From contig JBHLKN010000090.1 in NCBI GenBank assembly GCA_048886645.1, forward strand, positions 1 through 7,784: DNA of 7,784 nucleotides, read 5' to 3'. The notes below the pieces were generated by a model. The model ran no database searches. It was given only the letters and a program-made list of their open reading frames with translations, and had not been told where the DNA came from. The position numbers and the translations under genes are program-made. Below are positions 1-7,077 of this stretch, in pieces (the first letter of the stretch is position 1; the number at the start of each line of letters is the position of its first letter). Origin of the DNA: Wukongarchaeum sp048886645. GTDB lineage: Archaea > Asgardarchaeota > Wukongarchaeia > Wukongarchaeales > Wukongarchaeaceae.

Positions 1-402
1 GGAGCGATAAAAGTTAAGGGCGCTAGTAATGAACAGTTTTCAGAAGGTTTTGCGGACAATGCTAGGGGAGTCATTAATGTTATAGGGCCGGAAAACCTGT
101 TTTATTTTAACTTCTCCTTGGATATAGTTTCTCAGTGTGACTGTTTTCCCGTGCCAGGAACTCCCATCGTGCCTGATATCGGGGTATTTGCTTCAAAAGA
201 TCCGGTAGCCATTGATAGAGCATGTGTAGATGCCGTAATTAATGCTCCAGGATTACGGGGGTCGCCTGCAGAAGAAAAAGACGCGTTGTGTACTGGTGTG
301 GATAAGTTTGTTAAAATTCATGATGTCCACTGGAAGCATCACGTTGAGGCTTCAGAACATTTAGGTATAGGATCTCAAAAATATGAGCTAAAAGAAGTAT
401 AA
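1..402 (+). CDS. DUF362 domain protein, C-terminal part (5' end outside window)
   Basis: The frame is open from the first base and ends with TAA at 400-402, giving 133 visible residues; a TTG at 118 lies inside the gene and is not its start. Visible residues 46-61 (CDC, then PGTPIVPDIG) and 63-75 (FASKDPVAIDRAC) match the C-terminal signature of DUF362 proteins, which usually read CDC...PIVPDIG...ASxDPVAIDxA. The tail (HWKHHVEASEHLGIGSQKYEL) is also the usual family ending. DUF362 proteins are uncharacterised, often about 370 residues, and many carry an iron-sulfur ferredoxin-like segment; that part would lie upstream of the window. The Cys-x-Cys pair could bind metal, which is inference. The gene converges on the release factor gene with a 48-bp spacer. 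The family call is firm; the biochemical role is unknown. Confidence 0.88.
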   Translation, partial: GAIKVKGASNEQFSEGFADNARGVINVIGPENLFYFNFSLDIVSQCDCFPVPGTPIVPDIGVFASKDPVAIDRACVDAVINAPGLRGSPAEEKDALCTGVDKFVKIHDVHWKHHVEASEHLGIGSQKYELKEV

Positions 403-421
403 TAGGGGGATTTAGGGAGCT

Positions 422-450
422 TTAAAATTTTTGCGATTCTTTTGTTTTTA
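422..450 (+). terminator. T-rich transcription terminator after the DUF362 gene
   Basis: Just after the DUF362 stop codon the + strand carries three T runs (428-432, 440-443, 445-449) with no strong hairpin. Archaeal RNA polymerase commonly terminates at such U-rich tracts. The tract abuts the end of the convergent release factor gene. Functional assignment is inference. Confidence 0.45.
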
Positions 451-1734
451 TTAGGAGTGGTTTGTTTTATAACGGAGTATTGCTGCTAATCCTCCGAAGG
501 CGTTTAGCAGTTGGCTTCCTTCTTCTGTATCTGTAGAAATTATTTCTACGTTAGTTCCTGTTCCTTCTGCCAGCTCTCCCAACTCTTTTACTATGTCTGT
601 TTTTTCCACTATTGATAAGAGAGAACTGTTGCATTCTGGACAATGCCTTTCTCCAAGCTTCTCTTCTTCTTTTTCCACTTTCTCTCTTGGGAGAGTTTTT
701 TCTTCTTCGTAATCACAAGATTGACATTGGATTTTTATCCGAACCTTATCCAAGCCTTCACTGATAATTAGGGTGTCTACTGCTCCTTGTTGTAAAGCAT
801 CCCTTATCTCTTTTTCACCGTAAGTTATGTATCCGGTATCTTTTGCTAGATGTTCTAGGAATTTTTGAACGATCCGCTTTTCTTCCATATATCTCAGGTT
901 TTGGAGGATGTTATCTGATCTTTCTACAAGTTCTTTTACTCCTTCCTGTTCTGTATATCCTGTGTCTACGAGGTCGACAACTTTTTCTTTCAGCCTTTGA
1001 TCGAGGTAAGTTCCCTTATAGAAATCTTCTTTTGTAGGCCCTGGACCGCCAATTATTATGGCTTTAAGGTCCTCCTCTTCTTCTAATTCTTCTAAAAACA
1101 GTTTTTTGCCCAACTCTCCTACTTCTTTCATAAAATTGTGGGCTTGCTCCTCTATTAACCGTTCAAACCTGCGCTGACTTTGTCCTCCTTTGCTATGCTT
1201 CCCCATAATATGCGAGTATATTGTTTTAATAACGTTTAGATTTTTGCCTTTGAGAGTTGCGAAGGTTGCTGCTGAGCGGTCCATGACTAATAGGCCGTAG
1301 GTTTCCTTCTCTTTTATCTGTTCCCTCAAATGTTCTGTGTGGAAGCTTGAGTCGCATACGTATAGCTTTTGCGTTATGGGTTCTACTAGGGGTACGTTGT
1401 GGAATTCCATTTTGCCGTCTTCGGTTACGCCGCAGAAGAGGACTAGTCCTTTTTCGGGGGCTTGTGGTGGGAGCATTTTTAGCCGGGCTATTAGGCTGTT
1501 TAAAGCGCTTTGAACGTTTTTTCTTGTTGTTTTTGATTTAATGTTTGTGGCTGTGCCTAGTTCGTTTATGAGTTCTTGGACGAAGTCTGATATTTGTCTT
1601 TCTGGGGGGATATATAGAGAAACTAGGCAGGTGCTACCGTCAACTGACCTTTTTTTCTCTAGCTCTTCAAGCTCTTTTTCGAGCAAATATCGTTCTAATG
1701 ATCCGCTCTTTTTCGCTTCGACCTGCGTATTCAT
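451..1734 (-). CDS. prf1: Peptide chain release factor aRF1
   Basis: Archaeal class-1 release factor, a cytoplasmic protein that recognises all three stop codons in the ribosomal A site and triggers peptidyl-tRNA hydrolysis. The 427-residue length fits the family (about 410-430). Domain 1 has the stop-codon-reading motifs NIKS at 64-67 (in GTATNIKSKTTRKNV) and YxCxxxF at 125-131. Domain 2 has the catalytic GGQ at 183-185, inside KGGQSQRRF. Domain 3 carries two CxxC pairs (C337/C340 and C365/C368), the zinc-binding minidomain seen in many euryarchaeal aRF1 proteins. The loop matching the eukaryotic GTS motif reads GSTC (33-36). The start is ATG at 1732-1734; AGGGGA about 8 nt upstream is a weak Shine-Dalgarno. 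The gene is monocistronic in this window, divergent from pyrH and convergent with the DUF362 gene. Confidence 0.97.
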   Translation of the reverse strand: MNTQVEAKKSGSLERYLLEKELEELEKKRSVDGSTCLVSLYIPPERQISDFVQELINELGTATNIKSKTTRKNVQSALNSLIARLKMLPPQAPEKGLVLFCGVTEDGKMEFHNVPLVEPITQKLYVCDSSFHTEHLREQIKEKETYGLLVMDRSAATFATLKGKNLNVIKTIYSHIMGKHSKGGQSQRRFERLIEEQAHNFMKEVGELGKKLFLEELEEEEDLKAIIIGGPGPTKEDFYKGTYLDQRLKEKVVDLVDTGYTEQEGVKELVERSDNILQNLRYMEEKRIVQKFLEHLAKDTGYITYGEKEIRDALQQGAVDTLIISEGLDKVRIKIQCQSCDYEEEKTLPREKVEKEEEKLGERHCPECNSSLLSIVEKTDIVKELGELAEGTGTNVEIISTDTEEGSQLLNAFGGLAAILRYKTNHS

Positions 1735-1932
1735 TTAATTGTTCCCCTAATGATCTGTAATTCTCCCTTATCTCCCCAGAACAACTTCATAATAACTATT
1801 AACAATTTCTTCTGTATTATTTCCCTACATATTATTATTTTTTTTGCTCTTTATAAAGTATTTTTTATGGTTTTACATTATTCTCCATTAAATACTTAAA
1901 GTATCAGATATTAAGTTTTTAAAAAGCTTTGA
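1735..1932. promoter_or_regulatory. Divergent promoter region between prf1 and pyrH
   Basis: This 198-bp gene-free stretch is strongly AT-rich. CTTTATAAAG at 1849-1858 is a self-complementary TATA-box-like element, so it could be read in either direction. For prf1 (minus strand) it predicts a start of transcription near 1825 and a leader of about 90 nt. For pyrH it predicts a start near 1882. A second AT-rich element, TTAAATACTTAAA at 1888-1900, lies closer to pyrH and would give a nearly leaderless transcript. I see no tRNA or convincing small ORF here. Promoter roles are inferred from position and sequence only. Confidence 0.5.
1892..1904. repeat. 13-bp perfect inverted repeat upstream of pyrH
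   Basis: ATACTT, a central A, then AAGTAT form perfect 6-bp arms. The element ends 28 bp before the pyrH start codon, so it overlaps the region where a TATA box or operator of a short-leader pyrH transcript would sit. It may be a chance product of high AT content. Confidence 0.4.
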
Positions 1933-2667
1933 ATGGGGAATTTTTTGAAGATGAGAGGAAGAAAAGTTTTTTGTTTAAAAGTTGGCGGATCGCTCTTATT
2001 CCGGGAAAATGAGGCGGATACTGTTTATATTCAAAAACTTTGTAGTGTTCTTAAGGAATTGGCGAGTGTGGGTAAGGTTTGTGTGGTTGTTGGAGGGGGG
2101 TTTATAGCGCAGAAGTATGTTTCTGTGGCGCGAGAGGTTGGAGCTCAGGAAAGTTTTTGTGATTTGATTGGGATAGAGGTTGCAAGAAATAATGCGAGGT
2201 TGCTTATTGCTGCGTTGGGGGAGGATTTGTGTTATCCTTCACCTCCAAGCTCTTTCCAAGAGGCTGTAAGAGCTCTTGCATCTGATAAGAAGATATTGGT
2301 ATTGGGGGGTTTTCAACCAGGCCAGTCTACAAACGCTGTAGCTGCTTCCATTGCGGATTATGCGCGTTCAAAAATGCTTATTAATGCGACAGATGTTGAT
2401 GGGGTTTACACCTCTGATCCTGAAAAAGACCCTAAAGCGAAAAAGATAGAAGAAATGACGATAGACGATCTGATAAAGCTCATAAACACCTACTCTCAGA
2501 AAGCGGGAGAATATCCACTTTTCGATACCGTGGCAGCACAAATATTGAAAAGAGGCGGTATAAGTCTCATAGTACTCGACGGAAAAGACCCAGAAAACAT
2601 CAAAAAAGCGATAAAAGGAGAACGTATAGGAACCCTCATAAAACCCAAAAAAACCAGTAAAGTTTGA
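1933..2667 (+). CDS. pyrH: UMP kinase (archaeal type)
   Basis: Amino-acid-kinase-fold enzyme that phosphorylates UMP to UDP with ATP in pyrimidine nucleotide synthesis. It has 244 residues, close to the archaeal PyrH size (about 225 plus short tails). Visible signatures are the N-terminal KVGGSLL (16-22), the glycine loop VVVGGGF (51-57), the substrate-region GGFQPGQSTNAVAA (125-138) and NATDVDGVYTSDP (151-163). The C-terminal IGTLIKP (232-238) is also typical. The DVDGVYTSDP stretch followed by DPKAKKI and an AGxYPLxD segment favours UMP kinase over acetylglutamate, aspartate or isopentenyl phosphate kinase. The start is ATG 1933; an in-frame ATG at 1951 (residue 7) is equally plausible, because neither has a strong ribosome binding site and the conserved fold begins only after residue 10. 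Third-position base use changes sharply along the gene (see findings). Confidence 0.9.
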   Translation: MGNFLKMRGRKVFCLKVGGSLLFRENEADTVYIQKLCSVLKELASVGKVCVVVGGGFIAQKYVSVAREVGAQESFCDLIGIEVARNNARLLIAALGEDLCYPSPPSSFQEAVRALASDKKILVLGGFQPGQSTNAVAASIADYARSKMLINATDVDGVYTSDPEKDPKAKKIEEMTIDDLIKLINTYSQKAGEYPLFDTVAAQILKRGGISLIVLDGKDPENIKKAIKGERIGTLIKPKKTSKV

Positions 2668-2691
2668 ACTTTACATTTAAAATATTTTAAA
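2657..2691. terminator. Hairpin plus AT palindrome between convergent pyrH and antiporter genes
   Basis: GTAAAGT (2657-2663), loop TTGA (2664-2667) and ACTTTAC (2668-2674) form a perfect 7-bp stem with a tetraloop that contains the pyrH stop codon TGA (2665-2667). It is followed directly by a perfect 16-bp palindrome, TTTAAAATATTTTAAA (2676-2691), which ends 4 bp before the last codon block of the antiporter gene on the other strand. A two-way terminator for the convergent pair is the natural reading. The structure is seen in the sequence; its function is inferred. Confidence 0.55.
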
Positions 2692-2695
2692 ATAA

Positions 2696-3948
2696 TCAAT
2701 CTTGGAATACTTGTTCTTTTTGTAGGAATTGTTCTTCTGTTATGTTTAGTTTTTCGGGAGTGGTTTCTATTGTTGGTGGGAGTTCTATTTTAACTCTCTT
2801 CGAGAGTTCTTGACCTTTTCTTGCTGGGTGTAGTATCTTGTGGATTGCTATTGGTGTTATGAAGGTGGTGATTAGGGCTACTAAAATGATTGTAGAGTAT
2901 ATTGTTGAGGATATGAGTCCGGTTTCTCGGCCTGCTTCTGCTGTTGCTATTGCCACGGTTAGATTTGCTGTCATGGAGAAGCATATAATTTTTCCTTCGG
3001 AGGTGTCTATATTTTGTCTAAATACTGCTATGATGTAGATTCCGGTATATTTGATTATGAGGGCAAGGGCGACTAAAATTATGGCGAAAATTATGGCGTT
3101 GTAGTTGTCAAGTAGTTTTGGGAGGTTGAAGCGTGTTCCGACTGTGAAAAAGAATATTGGGATGAGGAAGCCGAAACCGAATCCGCTTAGTTTGCTTTCT
3201 AATTCTTCCTCCATATGTACGCTTTGAGCTAATATAAATCCGGCGAAAAAAGCGCCAAGTATGGCGTGGATTCCAATGACTTCTGCAAGGAGAATAAAAA
3301 CTGCAAGAAGGGCTAAACTGACCCTCGTCTCGACTTCGAGTATGTCAGAAGCTTTAGCGCGGGAGAGCCACCAATCACTCAGTTTTTCTGCAATGGTTAT
3401 TGAAATTATGATAAGGGCAAGGGTTGCTGAAAGAAGAAGGATCAATTGGAAGTGTGAAAACTCACCTTCACCAAAGGCAAGAATTACGCCTAGTGCGGAA
3501 ATTGCTATAATTTCTGCGACCATAGCGCTGCCTATTATAGTTTTTCCAATTTTTTGACGGGATAATTTTAGTTCTTTTAGGACTTGTAGAACGATTCCAA
3601 TACTTGTTGCTGCAAGCATTACCGCTACTAATAGGGCAGAGATATTGTCAAGGCCGTATAGTTTTCCTGCCACGTATCCGGCAATAAATGCTCCTGAAAA
3701 GGTCGTTGTTCCTATTAGTATGGCTTGAAATGTTTCGCCTTCTAACTCTTCCAAGTTGCATTCTAATCCTGCTAAAAATAGTAGGAAAAGAAGACCGAAG
3801 AAAGCGAGAAAATCTAACCATTCAAACACCTCTATAACACCTAATACATAGGGACCAACCAATATGCCGAATCCAACTTCTGCGATTACTGTGTTTATGT
3901 GAATTTTTTCGGCTATTAATGGTATGATTGCTATTACTATTACTACAA
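2696..3948 (-). CDS. CPA2-type cation:proton antiporter, N-terminus lost in assembly gap
   Basis: Integral membrane protein of the Na+/H+ exchanger family (Kef/NapA-like), expected to exchange Na+ or K+ for H+ across the cytoplasmic membrane. The stop is TGA at 2696-2698 and 416 residues are visible. The frame stays open to the N run, so the TTG at 3860-3862 is internal and the true start is missing. The first visible helix (VVIVIAIIPLIAEKI, then GFGILVGPYVLG) is the usual family opening. Other landmarks are FLLFLAGLE, the unwound-helix motif AATSIGIVLQVLKEL, GAFFAGFILAQ and IFFFTVGTRF. About a dozen hydrophobic helices are recognisable. The protein ends in a hydrophilic tail of about 45 residues and has no RCK/TrkA-N regulatory domain. 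At the helix that normally carries the acidic pair (DD, ND or QD) this protein reads Ala-Glu (3512-3517). The transported ion cannot be told from sequence. Confidence 0.9.
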
Positions 3949-4048
3949 NNNNNNNNNNNNNNNNNNNNNNNNNNNNNNNNNNNNNNNNNNNNNNNNNNNN
4001 NNNNNNNNNNNNNNNNNNNNNNNNNNNNNNNNNNNNNNNNNNNNNNNN
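3949..4048. other. Assembly gap (100 N)
   Basis: Exactly 100 undetermined bases, the common placeholder for a scaffold gap of unknown length. The antiporter gene runs out of it leftward and the Lon-like gene rightward, so the missing sequence should hold both start codons and a divergent promoter region. The missing N-terminal parts alone (roughly 10-20 residues of the antiporter and 35-45 of the protease, judged from typical family members) would fill more than 100 bases, so the true gap is probably larger. The AT-rich, repetitive TATTACTATTACTA at its left edge may have hindered assembly. Confidence 0.95.
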
Positions 4049-6353
4049 GCCTCTTGAGGGGATTGTTGGTCAAGATAGGGCGTTAAAAGCGCTCAAGTTT
4101 GGCTTAGAAATCAAAAGGCCAGGGTTTAATGTCTATGTATCTGGCATCCCAGGAACGGGTAGAAAGACAACGGTAACAAGATATCTGGAAGATATAGCCA
4201 AACAGAAACCAGTACCAGCTGATTGGTGCTATGTAAACAACTTTAAAAACTCATACGAACCAAAGGCCATAACACTGCCCCCAGGAAAGGGTAAAGCCTT
4301 TCAAAAAGACATGGCTAAAGTTATTGAAGATGCGCGAAGAGGGCTTACTGAAGCGTTCGAAAGCGAAGATTATGCCACCAGAAGGGAAGCACCGATTAAG
4401 GCCATCGAGGAGGAAAGAAGCAAACTTTTTACAGAGATCAACAGGAAAGCTCAACAAGAGGGTTTCGTCATCCAAAGCAGCCCCATAGGTTTGGTTATCA
4501 TCCCAGTGGTAGAGGACCAGATCTTAAAAGAACAAGATTTCCAGAGATTACCACCAGAAGTAAGAGATGAAATTCAACGTAAAAGAGAGAAATTAGCTTC
4601 AGAACTAAGAAGCACTATAAGACAATTAAGGAGCTTAGATGGGAAGGCTAACGAAGAACTTAAAAAATTGAATCATGAAGTTGCCCATTTTGTTATCGAT
4701 CCACTATTTGCTGATCTGAAAGAAAAATATAAGGATTTTGCCGATGTTGTAACTTATTTAGAAGAGGTTCAAGAAGATATTTCAGAAAACGTTGAGCAGT
4801 TCGTAGAAGGACCTAAAACTCCAGTAACCCCTACCCCCTTTCCAGTTCCATGGTTGCAAGAGATAGCTTTTAGAAAATATGAAGTGAACGTAATAGTAGA
4901 TAACTCCGATCTAAAAGGCGCTCCTGTGGTTCTTGAACATAACCCGACTTATCAAAACCTATTCGGGAGGATAGAGAAGGAGGCACAATTCGGCGCTTTA
5001 ACAACAGATTTAACCATGATTCGTACAGGATCTTTGCACAAAGCTAATGGTGGGTACTTAGTCATTCCTGCTGAAGATTTGTTTCGAAACATATTATCTT
5101 GGATAGGGTTAAAAACGTCTTTAAAGAGTGGAAAAATTACCGTTGAAGAACCTGCTGAACGCTTTGGATATATCTCTGCAAGAGGTTTGAAGCCTGAGGC
5201 CATCCCATTAGACATAAAGGTAGTTCTCATAGGAAGTCCTTATATCTATAGTTTGCTTTACGCTGGGGAGATGGACTTTAAAGACCTGTTCAAAGTTAAA
5301 GCAGACTTCGACACCACTATGGATCGAACAGGCAAGAACATTGAAAATTATGCTTCCTTCATTTGTACCTTCTGCGAAAAGGAGGGTTTAAAACACCTCG
5401 ATCAATCAGCTGTAGCCAAAGTAGTCGAGTACGGCTCTAAATTAGCTGCAGATCAACAAAAACTCTCCACAAGGTTTGCGGATATAAGTAACCTCATTTT
5501 AGAAGCCAACTTTTACGCTGAGCAAGATAACTCTGAATTAATAACCGCTGAACATATCGAAAAGGCTATTGAAGAAAAGAAGTATCGATCCAATCTTATA
5601 CAAGATAAGATGCAAGAGACAATAGAAAGGGACATTACCCTCATCGACGTAGAAGGCGAGGCTGTAGGACAGGTAAACGGCCTCTCAGTTCTAAGCGTAG
5701 GAGATTATACGTTTGGAAGACCGTCCCGTGTTACCGCTAGCACAAGCTTGGGTCGAGACGGGATCATTGATATTGAACGAGAGTCGGAGCTAGGAGGAAA
5801 CATCCACACTAAAGGCGTGATGATCCTTGGCGGCTACTTGGCTAATAAGTATGCGCAAGACAAGCCCCTTAGTCTCTCGGCACGCCTCGTTTTTGAACAG
5901 AGTTACAGTGGAGTTGAGGGAGACAGCGCCTCAAGCACGGAACTTTACGCTATTCTTTCCAGTCTTTCAGGAGTTCCTATTAAACAATGTTTCGCCGTCA
6001 CTGGTTCGGTAAATCAAAGAGGCGAAGTTCAAGCCATCGGTGGTGTAAACTACAAGATAGAGGGCTTCTTCGATGTCTGCAAAGCCAAGGGCCTCGCAGG
6101 CGAGCAAGGAGTTCTTATTCCTGAAAGCAACGTACAACACTTAATGCTTAAAGAAGAAGTGGTGCAAGCCGTAAAAGAAGGCAAGTTCCACATATACCCC
6201 GTGAAGACCATCGACCAAGGGATAGAGATCCTCACAGAAGTAAAACCAGGCGAAAGACAACCTGACGGAACATTTGAAGAAGGAACAATAAATTACCTGG
6301 TGGATAAACGCCTGAAAGAAATGGCAGAAAAGATGAAAGAGTTTCAGCGCTAG
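4049..6353 (+). CDS. Lon-family serine protease, LonB/LonC-like with AAA_32-type N-terminal domain (5' end in gap)
   Basis: Cytoplasmic Lon-type protease; 767 residues are visible, in the frame starting with CCT at 4050 and ending with TAG at 6351-6353. Order of parts: an AAA-type segment opening with PLEGIVGQDRALKALKFGL, a long charged helical insertion (about 4290-4800), the second AAA part with HKANGGYLVI (about 4860-5330), a helical lid, then the Lon protease domain (about 5630-6250). The catalytic dyad is intact: Ser626 of the visible part in EGDSAS (codon 5925-5927) and Lys669 in GGVNYKIEGF (6054-6056), 43 residues apart as in archaeal LonB. Walker A is altered (GIPGTGRKT, 4143-4169) and the Walker B acidic pair reads Pro-Ala (5067-5072), as expected for ATP-independent LonC-like enzymes. 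I see no transmembrane segments, unlike membrane-bound archaeal LonB. An apparent start at 3924 upstream of the gap is an artefact. Confidence 0.93.
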
Positions 6354-6356
6354 TCT

Positions 6357-6386
6357 AAAAACAAAATAAAAAAGAATGAAAAAATC
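6357..6386 (-). terminator. T-rich tract downstream of the peroxiredoxin gene (minus strand)
   Basis: The + strand is almost all A with short interruptions, giving repeated T4-T6 runs on the minus strand about 165-195 bp past the peroxiredoxin stop. It could stop minus-strand transcription before it runs into the protease gene. This is inferred from composition only. Confidence 0.3.
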
Positions 6387-6416
6387 GTTTGATTCAAGAC
6401 TTTCAAAAATTTGCTT

Positions 6417-6468
6417 GATACCCTTCCTAGCGGGTAATCTGGCTAAGTTTTCTATCCCTTTTTTATTT
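6417..6468 (+). terminator. Probable terminator of the Lon-like gene
   Basis: GATACCC (6417-6423) pairs with GGGTAATC (6432-6439) with one bulged A and an 8-nt loop. Twenty nucleotides further the + strand has TTTTTT (6459-6464) followed by ATTT. The hairpin is modest and the T run is not directly next to it, so the T tract may be the working part, as is usual in archaea. Confidence 0.4.
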
Positions 6469-6500
6469 AACTCCTTTAAGTCGCCTTGTATGATACTTTT

Positions 6501-6539
6501 ACCTAGTTTTGCTTAGGAACAGAATAATTCCTAGTTTGG
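6501..6539. repeat. Short hairpin with flanking CCTAGTTT direct repeat
   Basis: TAGGAA (6514-6519) and TTCCTA (6528-6533) form a 6-bp stem over an 8-nt loop. CCTAGTTT occurs twice (6502-6509 and 6530-6537), the second copy overlapping the right arm. The block sits 12-50 bp past the peroxiredoxin stop, in the spacer between the convergent protease and peroxiredoxin genes. It may affect the end of the peroxiredoxin mRNA, but no T run follows it on either strand. The rest of the 6354-6550 spacer holds no gene that I can support. Confidence 0.35.
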
Positions 6540-6550
6540 AGTCGACTAAC

Positions 6551-7030
6551 TTAACTTATTTCTTCTAGAACTTTTTCTATTTCTTTATAGTTTGGTTCTA
6601 TTTTTGGGTCTTCTGACACCCATACGTAACGAACAATACCTTCTGTGTCTATGATGAATACAGAGCGTTTAGCAGCTATGTAACCTTTAAGACCAGCGAA
6701 GTCTGGTGCTGCAACACCATAAAGCTTTACGACTTCTCGATTATAATCGTTTAAGAGGGGAAATTTTAGCCCGTTAACCTCAGCGAAAGCTTTGTTAGTA
6801 AAGGGATCATTAACACTTATTCCAACGACTTGTGCCTTTAAAGCGTTCAGCTTTGCCATAGAGTCTCTGAAAGTACACATTTCCTTTGTGCAAACTGAAG
6901 TGAAAGCACCAGGATAGAAGGCCAAAACTACGTTTTTGTCAAGGAAATCCTTTAAATTTCGAACTTTTAATTCGGTGTCAGATAACATAAAATCTGGCGC
7001 CTTTTGGCCGACCTCTATTTTACTTCCCAT
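6551..7030 (-). CDS. Peroxiredoxin, BCP/PrxQ-like thiol peroxidase
   Basis: AhpC/TSA-family thioredoxin-fold enzyme that reduces hydrogen peroxide and organic peroxides in the cytoplasm with electrons from a thioredoxin-like donor. It has 159 residues, normal for the BCP/PrxQ group. The active-site motif PxxxTxxC is present as PGAFTSVC (40-47): peroxidatic Cys47, with Thr44 and Pro40. Cys52, five residues later (CTKEMC), is where the resolving cysteine sits in PrxQ-type enzymes, so an intramolecular disulfide is likely. The conserved active-site Arg is probably Arg122 in AKRSVFIID. The N-terminal VGQKAPDF is the usual family opening. The start is ATG 7028-7030, fixed by a strong GGAGGT ribosome binding site 8 nt upstream. 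The gene has its own TATA box and a palindromic operator candidate, so it is probably transcribed alone. AhpE-like is the nearest alternative subclass. Confidence 0.95.
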   Translation of the reverse strand: MGSKIEVGQKAPDFMLSDTELKVRNLKDFLDKNVVLAFYPGAFTSVCTKEMCTFRDSMAKLNALKAQVVGISVNDPFTNKAFAEVNGLKFPLLNDYNREVVKLYGVAAPDFAGLKGYIAAKRSVFIIDTEGIVRYVWVSEDPKIEPNYKEIEKVLEEIS

Positions 7031-7038
7031 TTAATTCG

Positions 7039-7044
7039 ACCTCC
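7039..7044 (-). promoter_or_regulatory. Strong Shine-Dalgarno site of the peroxiredoxin gene
   Basis: GGAGGT on the minus strand, 8 nt before the ATG, is the best ribosome binding site in the window. It decides the start codon and shows that this mRNA has a leader rather than being leaderless. Confidence 0.85.
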
Positions 7045-7077
7045 TTTATGCATTTCGGTATACTCGGCTTATGGATA

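Noticed and set aside
118..402. A 94-residue protein starting at TTG 118
   Set aside because: The same frame is open back to base 1 and the upstream residues read as continuous protein, so this is only the tail of a longer DUF362 protein.
843..1738. Several + strand open frames of about 64 residues opposite the release factor gene
   Set aside because: They are antisense shadows of a strongly conserved gene, with low-complexity or leucine/serine-rich translations and no family resemblance.
3860..3862. TTG start codon for the antiporter
   Set aside because: The frame continues 28 codons further to the gap and encodes a typical first transmembrane helix and the GFGILVGP motif, so the TTG is an internal leucine codon.
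3924..4049. An apparent ATG start at 3924 for the Lon-like protein, reading through the N run
   Set aside because: The bases before the gap are the antisense strand of the antiporter gene, and the frame through undetermined bases is accidental. The true protease start is inside the gap.
6354..6550. Possible small RNA gene (C/D box or tRNA) in the spacer between the protease and peroxiredoxin genes
   Set aside because: I found no C/D box pair, no tRNA T-loop signature and no extended stable fold; only short hairpins and T/A tracts are visible.
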